This document shows positions 14,921 to 23,202 of a stretch of DNA of 29,354 bases, one piece after another. Source of the stretch: Anaerozeibacter quisquiliarum (GTDB lineage Bacteria > Bacillota > Clostridia > Christensenellales > Aristaeellaceae). How positions within the stretch are numbered: position 1 is the first letter of the stretch; each line of letters begins with the position of its first letter. Position numbers and translations under genes: made by a program. The stretch lies in NCBI GenBank assembly GCA_051162045.1, contig JBISDI010000045.1. One strand, 5' to 3'. The notes below the pieces were generated by a model, which made no database searches, was not told the origin of the DNA, and saw nothing but the letters and a program-made list of their open reading frames with translations.

Positions 14921-17398
14921 TTAACGCCCCAGAACCAGCGTACGGATGTCTCCGTAGCGCAGTTTGGCGTCCTGCACCGCCGGATTGCCCAGCATATCGC
15001 ATACGGTTTGCCTCAGCGGCCGGCCGTTCAGGGCAAAGGCGAGTCTCTCGGGCGCCTGGCGCACGGAGTACGCCCGCGCGGTGCAGCCGTCCTGATCCGC
15101 CGCCAGCACGGAGAGGATGCCTCCCTGCGCGGTGAGCAGCGTGCCCGTGGCGCTCATGGCGCCGATGTCCTGATCGCTCTTCTCCATGCTCAGGAAGGGG
15201 TGGCTCAGTTCCAGCGCCCGGCGGTAATACAGGTCGTTTACGGTCACATCGTCATGGACGAACGAGGTGCCTTCAAACGCGAAGGTCTGGTGGCCGTGGT
15301 TGTCCATCATCACATCGACGTCGCCGCAGCTGACCACGTCGCGAATGAGTACCAGCTCAAAATCGTTGCCCGGGCGCAGCGCGAAGGAGGAATGGTTCGT
15401 CCCGAAACTGACGCCGCCCGCCTTGCCCTGCACGGCAAACCAGCCCTGCACCTCGCGGTATTCGCGGAACAGCTCCATGGAGATTTCATCGCTCGGATTG
15501 GTCGGCTCGGAGCCGGGCATGTAGTTGCCAAAGCGCTGTATGCCGTAGGGCACGCCGTAGTACAGCCCGTCCAGCGCGGGGTTCAGCCCGAAGGAAAGTC
15601 TGAGCTGGCTTTGTTCGCAGCCCGGCCAGTACACCTCCGGCACGATCGAAAACGCCTTTCGCCCCGAGCTGAGCCGCAGGGTTACGCAAACCTTTGAATT
15701 GCAGACCTCGCCGGTCCAGCGCAGCCATGCGCACAAACTGTCCTGCCCGAACTTAACCGCAAGCGGCTTGCCGAGCGTGGTATCCAGCAGCGTTTTTTGA
15801 TGGTTCAGTTCATGCACGTCGTTGGAGGGGTCGGCATACAGGCTAAACACCCCCAGCGGCGTTTCGCCCAGCAGGTTCAGCCCGCTTTCCCTGTCCACAA
15901 GCCGGACAAGGCCGCCCTCCGCCTTGCCGTATACGGCGGTGTAATAGCGGTTTTGCAGGGTAACGTCGCGATCGGTTTCCCAAATGCCATCCTCTGTCTG
16001 GGCCGGCGCGGGCCGTTCCTCAATGCGGAAGTGCCCGTAGGCGAGCGCGTCCAACTCCGGTTCAAAATAGCAGCCCCGGGCGTCGCGTGCGATGGGGTAT
16101 ACGGCGCCGTCCGCGCCGATGGCCGCATCAAATACGCCCGCCTCGCCGCTTAGGTTTACACGGCCCACGCGTTTCCAGTTGAGCGTGTTCAGCGCCACGA
16201 CGCCGGCGCCGACGTCAATTGCGCCGCACAGTTTGTGCATGCCGTGAGCCGTCAGGCGCTCCGCGACATCCAGCGCTACCTTTTTATACACCATGCGGTC
16301 GAACGCGGAAGCGGCGCCATCGATGCCGCCGTAGTTGTGATCCTGCGTTACCAGCTGCAGCCTCCACGCGAAATCCAGCCACTCCCGCGCGTTCTGGGGG
16401 CGAACTTTCGCGTCGTAATAGTCTCGAAGCATGTGCGGACGCTCCAAAAGGCAGAAGGGATGCGGCATTGTGAATTGATCCGCGCATATGCCGTTGAGCG
16501 AGAGCAGCGCCAGCAGCTTTTCCGCATCGGTGAGCGCCGCGCTCAGACGCTTGTCCTGCTGAAAGGAGGTCACATTGGTTGCCGAACCGTACGTGCCCCA
16601 TTTGCATGGGCACTCGCCGCTATAGGTGGGCAGGTTGTCCTCGGGCATGGCGCGAAGCGTTTCCTCGACGCCCGCGAAGCGGAATTCACGCGCTTTGTCG
16701 CGGCGGTTGAATTCGGCCAGAATGTCGGCGCTCTTTTCACGCGGGTGGCCGGGGCGTTGGAATGTGCCATAGGGCCCAAGATCGCCCGCCGAAAAGCTGA
16801 TGAGCGGCGCGTCGCTTTGGGTGGCCCGCTCCACGGCGTCGAGGCGATCGTAAAGCCGGTCATAATCATAATACGAATAGTGGATGGGATAATTGTAGGC
16901 GATCATCCACTCCCCATTGGGCGCGGCCCAACGGAAGCGCGCGCCGTCGCAGTATCCGCGCGCAAACGTATAGTACCTGACCCCCGCCTGACGGTAAATC
17001 TGCGGCGTCTGCTCCGCAAGTCCCGGCAGATCCGGATGGGCGACGATGCCGCTGTCCATCCCCGTAAGGGCCTTGAGCACCCGCTTGCCATATAGCACAT
17101 TGCGCACCAGCGATTCTCCGTCGTGATGGTTTTCCAACCTGTCGGTGTAGCACGCGCCCACCTCCAACTGGCCGCGCCGCATCAGGTTCCGCACGTCCTG
17201 AAGCCGTTCGGGGCGGCGATCCAGGTAGTATTCCAAAAAGCGCACCGTCTCCACAAAAAAGTACTTCCCGGCGTCGGCCAGCAGATCCACGACGGCGTCT
17301 TCAATGATCTGCGCGCCCATGTCCATGCAGCGGTCCATCCGTGCCATCCAAAACAGATCCAGATGCGCCGACTGTGTGCAGTTAACGATTCTCTTCAT
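14921..17398 (-). CDS. Glycoside hydrolase family 38 (alpha-mannosidase-like)
   Basis: This 825-residue enzyme lacks a signal peptide, so it acts in the cytoplasm on imported material. The N-terminal catalytic barrel has the zinc pair H12 and D14 (QSAHLDLFW). The nucleophile candidate is D123 in HPDLPGLAEQTPQI, matching the D-x-F/P-G segment of GH38. YTDRLEN.HDGESLVRN is a further family stretch. The rest (about 430-825) reads as the beta-rich C-terminal half of GH38 enzymes. AAGGAG lies 8 bases before ATG 17398. It starts 12 bases after the permease stop, so uptake and cleavage are co-expressed. The linkage (alpha-1,2, -1,3 or -1,6) and a phosphorylated or conjugated substrate cannot be resolved. 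Confidence 0.85.
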   Translation of the reverse strand: MKRIVNCTQSAHLDLFWMARMDRCMDMGAQIIEDAVVDLLADAGKYFFVETVRFLEYYLDRRPERLQDVRNLMRRGQLEVGACYTDRLENHHDGESLVRNVLYGKRVLKALTGMDSGIVAHPDLPGLAEQTPQIYRQAGVRYYTFARGYCDGARFRWAAPNGEWMIAYNYPIHYSYYDYDRLYDRLDAVERATQSDAPLISFSAGDLGPYGTFQRPGHPREKSADILAEFNRRDKAREFRFAGVEETLRAMPEDNLPTYSGECPCKWGTYGSATNVTSFQQDKRLSAALTDAEKLLALLSLNGICADQFTMPHPFCLLERPHMLRDYYDAKVRPQNAREWLDFAWRLQLVTQDHNYGGIDGAASAFDRMVYKKVALDVAERLTAHGMHKLCGAIDVGAGVVALNTLNWKRVGRVNLSGEAGVFDAAIGADGAVYPIARDARGCYFEPELDALAYGHFRIEERPAPAQTEDGIWETDRDVTLQNRYYTAVYGKAEGGLVRLVDRESGLNLLGETPLGVFSLYADPSNDVHELNHQKTLLDTTLGKPLAVKFGQDSLCAWLRWTGEVCNSKVCVTLRLSSGRKAFSIVPEVYWPGCEQSQLRLSFGLNPALDGLYYGVPYGIQRFGNYMPGSEPTNPSDEISMELFREYREVQGWFAVQGKAGGVSFGTNHSSFALRPGNDFELVLIRDVVSCGDVDVMMDNHGHQTFAFEGTSFVHDDVTVNDLYYRRALELSHPFLSMEKSDQDIGAMSATGTLLTAQGGILSVLAADQDGCTARAYSVRQAPERLAFALNGRPLRQTVCDMLGNPAVQDAKLRYGDIRTLVLGR

Positions 17399-17410
17399 GG
17401 TCGATGCTCC

Positions 17411-18247
17411 TTATCCTTTTATTCCGCCGGCCAGATTGTCAGTCAGCTTCTTACGGAAAAGCACAAACAGCGTTACAACCGGAATGGTCGAAATCACGGA
17501 GGCGGCCATGATGCCGCCCCAATCGGCTCCATGGGCCGAAACAAACTTCTTCATGGCCATGGAAACGGTGCGCGCCGAGTCCTTGCTCACAAAGGACATG
17601 GCGATGAAATACTCCTGCCAGATGCTGATGAACACAAACACCGCGGAGGTAATGATGCCCGGGATGGCCAGCGGGAACACGATGCGCAGCATCGCCTGCA
17701 GGGGGCCGCAGCCGTCGATGAGGGCGGCCTCTTCCAGCGAATCGGGCACATCCTGCACATAGCCGATCAGCAGGATCGTCGCCATGGGATAGGCGGTGGC
17801 CAGGTAGGTAATCAACAGGCTGTAGATCGTCTTGAGCAGCCGAAGCCGGCTCATCACCAGATACAGGGGCACGATGTAGGCGACCACGGGAATGAACTGC
17901 GTAAGCATGACCAGCGAATGCATGAAGTGCCGGCCGCGGAAAGCCCGCCTGGAAAAAGCGTACCCTCCCAGCAGGCCGATGGGTATGGTGATGAGCACCG
18001 TGCCCAGCGTGATGACGGCGCTGTTGCCCAGGCTCGTCCATAGACCGATCTTCGTGAACGCGTCCACATAATGGGCCGAGGTGAATGTCTTCTGGAGCAC
18101 GGAAATCGTGACGCGCTGAATCTCGTCCGTCTCCCGAAAGGAGCAGGATACGATCCAGTAGATGGGAAACACCGTAAAGAGAAGCACCAGGATAAACAGG
18201 GCATACCGCAACGCGAGCCCGGGTTTGGAGGCCCTTTTATAGCACAT
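17411..18247 (-). CDS. Carbohydrate ABC transporter permease, MalG type
   Basis: This is a 278-residue membrane protein of the CUT1 family with about six hydrophobic segments, the first at about residues 13-33. The EAA loop that docks the ATPase is EEAALIDGCGPLQAMLRIVFP. ATG 18247 lies within the end of the MalF-like gene (11-base overlap), with GGGAG 7 bases upstream. An open extension to 18301 overlaps more and has no ribosome site. It pairs with the MalF-like permease. No ATPase gene occurs in the locus, so a shared MsmX-like ATPase elsewhere is expected. Confidence 0.92.
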   Translation of the reverse strand: MCYKRASKPGLALRYALFILVLLFTVFPIYWIVSCSFRETDEIQRVTISVLQKTFTSAHYVDAFTKIGLWTSLGNSAVITLGTVLITIPIGLLGGYAFSRRAFRGRHFMHSLVMLTQFIPVVAYIVPLYLVMSRLRLLKTIYSLLITYLATAYPMATILLIGYVQDVPDSLEEAALIDGCGPLQAMLRIVFPLAIPGIITSAVFVFISIWQEYFIAMSFVSKDSARTVSMAMKKFVSAHGADWGGIMAASVISTIPVVTLFVLFRKKLTDNLAGGIKG

Positions 18248-19148
18248 GGCGCTTCTCCCTCCCGCCGGACACGGCCCTTGATAACAGCGCCGGCAGCGCA
18301 TTGAGTACCAGCACCACCGTGACCAGAATCAGCAGTATCAGCATCGCGTAGGTGGACGCCATGGAATAGTCAAAGAACTGAAACGCGGCCTTCTGCATCA
18401 ATACGGACACCACCTGCGTCGCTTTGGCGGGCCCGCCGTTGGTCATGACGCTGATGATGCCAAATGCGTTGAACGTCCAGATAAAGCACAGCGTGCCGAC
18501 GGACAAAAGCACCGGGCGGATATGGGGCAACTCGATATGGAAAAACAACTGGCGGCGGTTTACACCGTCCAATACGCCCGCCTCCACCTGTTCGGTGGGA
18601 AGCGTACGCAGTTTGGCGAGCGTCGTGAGTGCCACCAACGGGAACGAACGCCACACGTTGGCCGACACGCACGCGAGCATCGCCGATGTGGCATGAGCGA
18701 AGATGTCGTACTTTTCAGGGATAATCGACAGGGACAGGAGCATTTTATAATAGATACCGCTTTTGTAATTCAACAGCAGTTTCCAGGTATACCCGGTGAC
18801 GGCCTCGGGCAGCACCCACGGCAGCAGCAGCACGAGTTCCAAGAGAAAAACGCCTTTGATCTGCCTGCTGTTCATCAGCATGGCGGCCAGCGTGCCCAGC
18901 AGTACCATGTATACGAGGTTGAGCGACACCCATAAAAGCGTAGTGAGCAGCGTCTGGATAAACTCCTTGCTGGAAACGGCCTCGACATAGTTGGCAAAGC
19001 CCACATAACTGAAATCAGGATTGGCGAGCTTGTAGTTGGTAAAGCCGTAGGCCACGTTGCGCAGGAAGGGGTAGAACATCAATACGCAAAGCAGCGCAAT
19101 GCCCGGCACCACCAACGCGTAGGGCAACAGTTTCTGCGTCCTGTTCAA
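18237..19148 (-). CDS. Carbohydrate ABC transporter permease, MalF/UgpA type
   Basis: This is a 303-residue membrane protein with about six hydrophobic segments. The EAA motif reads EAGVLDGVNRRQLFFHIELP. The start is probably TTG 19148, because GGAGG has a 6-base spacer to it; TTG 19154 directly touches the ribosome site. It is separated from the binding-protein gene by a long stem-loop (19178-19215), a common way to make less permease than binding protein. Family CUT1 suggests an oligosaccharide substrate. Confidence 0.92.
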   Translation of the reverse strand: MNRTQKLLPYALVVPGIALLCVLMFYPFLRNVAYGFTNYKLANPDFSYVGFANYVEAVSSKEFIQTLLTTLLWVSLNLVYMVLLGTLAAMLMNSRQIKGVFLLELVLLLPWVLPEAVTGYTWKLLLNYKSGIYYKMLLSLSIIPEKYDIFAHATSAMLACVSANVWRSFPLVALTTLAKLRTLPTEQVEAGVLDGVNRRQLFFHIELPHIRPVLLSVGTLCFIWTFNAFGIISVMTNGGPAKATQVVSVLMQKAAFQFFDYSMASTYAMLILLILVTVVLVLNALPALLSRAVSGGREKRHVL

Positions 19149-19177
19149 CGGCAATCCTCCGTTCCTGTCCGGGGTAA

Positions 19178-19215
19178 GGAAAGGACGGACAGCTGTGCGG
19201 CTGACCGCCCTTTCC
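19178..19215 (-). promoter_or_regulatory. Intercistronic stem-loop after the sugar-binding-protein gene
   Basis: Outer arms of 11 bases (one G-U pair) at 19178-19188 and 19205-19215 and inner CAGC/GCTG arms form one 38-base hairpin with two opposed single-base bulges. It lies 13 bases after the binding-protein stop and before the permease ribosome site. No T-run follows in the - strand direction. It probably stabilises the upstream message or partly terminates transcription. Confidence 0.75.
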
Positions 19216-19228
19216 GACGGATTGTAGG

Positions 19229-20488
19229 TCAGTTATTCTCGTCCAACAAGGCCTGCACGGCGGGCTGCGCCTGAGCGACGACCTGATCCACGGTGAGGTT
19301 TCCCACGCACATCTCGTTCCAATAGCCGGTGAAGGCGGCCACGACTTCGCCCAGATTGGCGACGGGCTTCTGCGGCAGGTTGGAGGAGGCAAGCTGCTCC
19401 ATGAACACCTTGTACTTGTCGTCGGCGAACATGCCGGCCTTGTACGCGCTCTCGATGGTGGGCAGACCCGTGGATCCGATCAGGGACATGCACTCCGGGT
19501 CGTTGATGAGGAAGTTAAGGAAAGCGAACGCCAGCTCGGGATTCTTGGTGCCGGAGCCAATGCCCAGCTGGAAGCCGCCCGAGGTGGACACGGAACCGGC
19601 GGAGCCGGCGGGCACCTTGGTGAGCGTATAGCCGAAGGACAGCTGTGACAGATCCATGGCGTTATATTCCCACGGGCCGAAGGTGTACATGCCGATATTG
19701 CCTTCCCGGAAAGCGGAACGCGCGTCGTTATTGGTGGTGCAGTCTTCGGGCATGTACTTGATAAGTTCGCTGATAAACGTCAGGTACCGGCGCATTTCCG
19801 GCGTATCGATGGTCGCGGTGGCCTTGCCGTTTTCATCCACGGTGTACAGCTGCCCGCCGCAGGATTGCAGGAAGATGCCCGCCTCATACGTGGAGAAATA
19901 GTCGCCGTTGGTGCACATCTCATCCGTGAATACGTAATCGCCCTTGTTGGCCTCGGAGATTGCCTTGCCGGCCGACAGCATTTCATCCATCGTAGCGGGC
20001 ACAGCCAGGTTGTACTTGGCGAACAGGTCGGTGTTCACCAGCATGATGCGGGTGTCGGTATCGATGGGCACGGTGTACGCCACATCGCCAAGCTTGCCCA
20101 TGTCCTCCAGCTTGCCCATGATGATGGAATCGATGTCCGTGCCGTTGGCCTTCAACAGATCGTTGAGGGGCAGCAACAGGCCGCCCTTGATGAATGTGAG
20201 CGTATCCACGTGGTTGACGGTAATCAGGTCGAAATCGTCACCGGCCTGATGGGCAGCCATCACGTTCTGGTTGAGCGCGGTGTAATCCACAAAAGGCGTG
20301 ACCTCCAGCTTCGCGTCGGGATACTTCGCCTGGAATCTGGCGGCGATCTGGTTCCAGATATCCACCGCGTCCTCATTGCTGGCCAGGGTGATCGTGCCCG
20401 AGAGCGCGCCCTCCGCGCTGGCCCCCGCGCCAATGCACATGCCAAGTACCAGCATCAATGCGAGCGCCAAGCCAAGAGCCTTCTTCAT
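19229..20488 (-). CDS. Extracellular sugar-binding protein of a CUT1 ABC transporter
   Basis: This is a 419-residue exported binding protein (MalE-like, family 1). Residues 1-25 form a signal peptide ending GASA before EGALSGTITL. There is a cysteine in GMCIG but no proper lipobox, so retention by lipid is uncertain. SNEDAVDIWNQIAARFQAKYPDAKLEV is the usual first half-lobe; ANGVRNP-like permease contact segments are absent. ATG 20488 gives a clean signal peptide, though its ribosome site (GAAAAG) is weak; an upstream ATG at 20515 has none. With the two permeases downstream it forms the importer for the GH38 substrate. Confidence 0.9.
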   Translation of the reverse strand: MKKALGLALALMLVLGMCIGAGASAEGALSGTITLASNEDAVDIWNQIAARFQAKYPDAKLEVTPFVDYTALNQNVMAAHQAGDDFDLITVNHVDTLTFIKGGLLLPLNDLLKANGTDIDSIIMGKLEDMGKLGDVAYTVPIDTDTRIMLVNTDLFAKYNLAVPATMDEMLSAGKAISEANKGDYVFTDEMCTNGDYFSTYEAGIFLQSCGGQLYTVDENGKATATIDTPEMRRYLTFISELIKYMPEDCTTNNDARSAFREGNIGMYTFGPWEYNAMDLSQLSFGYTLTKVPAGSAGSVSTSGGFQLGIGSGTKNPELAFAFLNFLINDPECMSLIGSTGLPTIESAYKAGMFADDKYKVFMEQLASSNLPQKPVANLGEVVAAFTGYWNEMCVGNLTVDQVVAQAQPAVQALLDENN

Positions 20489-20618
20489 CGAACATACATC
20501 TTTTCTATATGTCATTTCTCAAGCGAACCCCCGCGGATCGTGCAGGCTGGCCGCTTGTTTGCTGTTTTGATTGTAATGAGTTCGAACCCTGAATTCATTC
20601 AAAAAAGTATCAAGTACG

Positions 20619-20647
20619 ATATTTCATCCCCTCATGACCCGTGTCAA
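20619..20647 (-). promoter_or_regulatory. Candidate promoter of the sugar-import operon
   Basis: On the - strand TTGACA (20642-20647) is followed after 17 bases by AAATAT (20619-20624), a modest -10 match. It lies about 130 bases before the binding-protein start. A TGAATTCA palindrome a little downstream could be a regulator site; that is a guess. Confidence 0.4.
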
Positions 20648-20683
20648 ATGCCCTTCCCGCGTATTCTTTCATCTCGTTGCCAA

Positions 20684-20800
20684 GGGCCGGGCGCCGTCAA
20701 GTTTCCGCGCGCCGCCCGGCGGTTCGGTACCGCTCGGCGCGGCAGGGGGAAAGGCGCCGCCTGACGGATGTGCCCGTGGTTGAAATTGGCATCAACCAGC
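20684..20800 (+). repeat. Diverged intergenic repeat, family A copy 2
   Basis: The core 20726-20749 matches the reverse complement of 62-85 at 23 of 24 bases. Flanking similarity includes GACGGATG and ATTGGCATCA-like stretches. It occupies most of the 20516-20840 gap between the AraC gene and the binding-protein gene. Apart from it and the candidate promoter I see no gene or structure there. Confidence 0.55.
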
Positions 20801-20840
20801 CGCTCGAAATGCGTCGCAATCGGAGTCGCCGCGCGCTTGG

Positions 20841-21731
20841 CTACTCCTCGACCATGTGAAATTCCGCCCTGCGGAAGTCCTGCGGCGCGTAGCCCGTGTA
20901 TTGCTTGAATACGGACGTAAAGTAATTGCTGGAGCCAAAATCCAGCATAAAGGCGAGCTCCGTGATGCATATGTCGCTTTCCTTGAGCATCTTTTTCGCC
21001 AGATCGATCTTCAGCGAATTGACGTAGTGCAAAGGGGTAATGCCCATCTGCTCCTTGAACTTCGCCTTAAAGCGCGACTCGGACAACTGGCAGGCATCGG
21101 CTATGTCCACGACGCTGATGTGCACGCTCAGGTTTCGCTGAATGAAACCCAGCGCGTGCTTGATATCGGGGGTGATCGCGCGGTTGTCCGTGCCCTCGGG
21201 CTGCATGGAAAAGCTCTCCACGAGAAAGCTGATGAGCGAAGTATACCCCAGCAGCCTTTTCCCCTCGTCTTGCGCGCTGAGGCATTCCCAGGCGCGCTGC
21301 AACAAGCGTATACTCTGCGTGCTTACCTTGTGTACACGCATCTTGGTGTTGGCGATGCGCCGGTACAGGTCTGCGCCCATATCGCCCAATAAGCCAAGAA
21401 AATTCGCGCCGGGCTCCATGTCCAACTGAAACCAGATAAACTCGCAGGCGTTCTGCGGCAGGTCTCCGTTTCCGTGCACCTCCCTCGGGAAGGTCACGAA
21501 CATATTGCCGCCTTGGAGCGCATAGAGCGATCCGTTGAGGAAATACTGCTGGTGCCCGTTGACCAGCACCACGATCTCCAGCGTTTTGTGATAGTGGGTT
21601 ATGAGGGGATCCCATGCCTTGGTATGCTTGGCATGCCCGATCATATACAGCGATGGAATCCGCAGCAAACCGCTGGGCAGGCGTTTGTAGCCCTCCGTCC
21701 ACACCTTGTCGTCATCCAAAAGGATTTGCAT
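20841..21731 (-). CDS. AraC-family transcriptional regulator
   Basis: This is a 296-residue regulator. The N-terminal cupin-like sensing domain (about 25-150) contains THYHKTLEIVVLVNG and FVTFPREVHGN. The C-terminal AraC DNA-binding domain (about 190-290) has two helix-turn-helix units (IADACQLSESRFKAKFKEQMG and the FGSSNYFTSVFKQYTGYAP region). ATG 21731 has GGAGG 5-6 bases upstream; an open extension to 21839 has no support. It lies directly upstream of the sugar operon on the same strand and is probably its activator, responding to the imported sugar or a product. Confidence 0.92.
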   Translation of the reverse strand: MQILLDDDKVWTEGYKRLPSGLLRIPSLYMIGHAKHTKAWDPLITHYHKTLEIVVLVNGHQQYFLNGSLYALQGGNMFVTFPREVHGNGDLPQNACEFIWFQLDMEPGANFLGLLGDMGADLYRRIANTKMRVHKVSTQSIRLLQRAWECLSAQDEGKRLLGYTSLISFLVESFSMQPEGTDNRAITPDIKHALGFIQRNLSVHISVVDIADACQLSESRFKAKFKEQMGITPLHYVNSLKIDLAKKMLKESDICITELAFMLDFGSSNYFTSVFKQYTGYAPQDFRRAEFHMVEE

Positions 21732-21889
21732 GGTTTCCTCCAGTTGCCCGCAACATCGGCATCGGAAACAGAACGAAATCTTCGGGACGCTAAAAACAAG
21801 CAATCTGATCGCGCCAGAATTCGACAGGCGGCGCGGCAACCGAAGGGCGGCGCCGGCAAGGTTTCAGCCCATCGGACGGCTTGTCACTC

Positions 21890-21919
21890 AGCCTACCACG
21901 CGCCACGAGCAAATGTCAA
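21890..21919 (-). promoter_or_regulatory. Candidate promoter of the AraC regulator gene
   Basis: On the - strand TTGACA (21914-21919) is followed after 18 bases by TAGGCT (21890-21895). The -35 is perfect and the -10 weak, which fits an activator-controlled or low-level promoter. It would leave a leader of about 150 bases (21732-21883) in which I see no gene. Confidence 0.45.
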
Positions 21920-21989
21920 GCAAAACGCACATATCCTGCCTGAAATGCACAATTCTACCAGCCTTCGTCTGCCTGAACGGGGAGTTTCC

Positions 21990-22130
21990 GGCGCGGCTCG
22001 GAACTCGGCATCCAGGTAAGCGCTGATTAAAGCACGCGTGCGGTGGCGCGGGGAGTTTTCGTCGGATCGCGCTTTCAAAAGCCAAGGCATGGCGGTGCTG
22101 CATCGAAGGTTTTGCGGCGCGAGCGGGCGC
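21990..22130 (-). repeat. Intergenic repeat, family B copy 1
   Basis: The reverse complement of 22021-22088 matches 24825-24893 at about 84% (10 substitutions and one single-base gap over 69 bases). Weaker similarity runs on to about 21990 and 22130. It contains the palindrome GCACGCGTGC at 22032-22041. It lies downstream of the LysR gene and fills part of the gene-free stretch 21732-22172; no gene is seen in it. Confidence 0.7.
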
Positions 22131-22172
22131 AAAAACACCCGCCGGGCAGCGTCAGAATGGATCTGCGGCCAC

Positions 22173-23081
22173 CTAAGGCTTCCTGTCATGGGCCCCATCG
22201 TAATGCTCTCTGAACTCGTGAAACCACGCCAGGTACTCCGGAGCGTGTTGGCTGTTTCTCAGGAAAACAAAATTGAATTCATGCTGAGCTTCTCCATCGG
22301 CGATGTTCAGCCGCTTCATGTCGCCTTGCTTCAGCTCCGTCCTGGCGGCGGCTTGGTACAGAAAGGTAATGCCCAACCCTCTTTTTACCAGTTGTTTGAT
22401 CGCTTCCATATTTCCTATTTCAATGATCCTTGGGAAGCTGGTGATGGATAGGTTATGCTTTTGCAGCAGATGCTCGAAAATCTCGCGCGTTCCCGAACCC
22501 TGTTCCCGAACAATCAAGCTCTCCCGGGTGAGTTGCTGAAAGGATACCGGATGGTCCGCAAGAGGCGACTGCTCAGAGCATACCGCGACAAATGGCTCTA
22601 TGGCAAACAATTCGGAATGATATGCCGCTTTGTCGAAAAGCCCTTCGATGAGCGCAAATTGAATTTCTCCGCGATCCAGTTTGTCCAGCAGATGCTGGGT
22701 GTTTTCCACCAGCATGGAAACCGGGGTGTCAGGCTTTTTCAGCAAAATCTGCTCCATGATGTCCGGCATAATGTATTGACCGATGCTGAGCGTCGCCCCA
22801 AACCGCAAGGGAGGGGCGGACAGGGCCTCCTTTCGCAGCATCTCAGCCAGCGTGTCCCGGTCGGCAGCGACCGTGGCGGCAAATTTGTACAGCAACTCCC
22901 CATGCGCTGTGAGGGTAAGCGTCTTGTCGGCATACGTAAACAGGCGGTTCCCGTAGTGAGCTTCGAGCGCCTTGATGTGCTGCGTCACCGCGGGCTGGGT
23001 CAAATGCAGCGCCTCGGCGGTCTTGGTATAGCTTCTGATCCGGCAAAGTGCCAGAAATGTTTCGTGCCTGAAATCCAGCAT
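22173..23081 (-). CDS. LysR-family transcriptional regulator
   Basis: This is a 302-residue regulator with an N-terminal winged helix (about 1-65; SYTKTAEALHLTQPAVTQHIKALE) and a C-terminal periplasmic-binding-like effector domain (about 88-295). It resembles the CysL/YeiE-like group often found divergent from YeiH transporters. ATG 23081 has GGAG with a 9-base spacer; GTG 23090 would touch the ribosome site. It shares overlapping divergent promoters with the transporter at 23203. It probably controls that gene in response to a small anion or sulfur metabolite, which is inferred. Confidence 0.92.
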   Translation of the reverse strand: MLDFRHETFLALCRIRSYTKTAEALHLTQPAVTQHIKALEAHYGNRLFTYADKTLTLTAHGELLYKFAATVAADRDTLAEMLRKEALSAPPLRFGATLSIGQYIMPDIMEQILLKKPDTPVSMLVENTQHLLDKLDRGEIQFALIEGLFDKAAYHSELFAIEPFVAVCSEQSPLADHPVSFQQLTRESLIVREQGSGTREIFEHLLQKHNLSITSFPRIIEIGNMEAIKQLVKRGLGITFLYQAAARTELKQGDMKRLNIADGEAQHEFNFVFLRNSQHAPEYLAWFHEFREHYDGAHDRKP

Positions 23082-23120
23082 GGCGATCACTCCATAAACT
23101 CACGTGATGGAAACATAAAT

Positions 23121-23135
23121 AATCATAATTTGATT
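23121..23135. promoter_or_regulatory. LysR operator candidate overlapping the transporter -35 box
   Basis: AATCA-TAATT-TGATT is a 15-base perfect inverted repeat around a 5-base centre, with the ATC-N9-GAT shape of LysR boxes. It covers the -35 box of the + strand promoter and part of the -10 of the - strand promoter. Binding there could control both genes. Confidence 0.5.
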
Positions 23136-23158
23136 TTATGCCTGTGCGCGGTTATAAT
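23130..23158 (+). promoter_or_regulatory. Promoter of the YeiH-family gene
   Basis: TTGATT (23130-23135), a 17-base spacer and a perfect TATAAT (23153-23158) lie 45 bases before the start codon. It overlaps the opposing LysR promoter almost completely. Confidence 0.7.
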
Positions 23159-23161
23159 CAA
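23133..23161 (-). promoter_or_regulatory. Promoter of the LysR gene
   Basis: On the - strand TTGATT (23156-23161), a 17-base spacer and TAAAAT (23133-23138) form a good sigma-A promoter. Each box overlaps a box of the + strand promoter, so polymerase cannot occupy both at once. Confidence 0.65.
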
Positions 23162-23202
23162 GCGTGATTTGGTGAATTCAATTGAGGAAGGATCTTTTTG
23201 TG

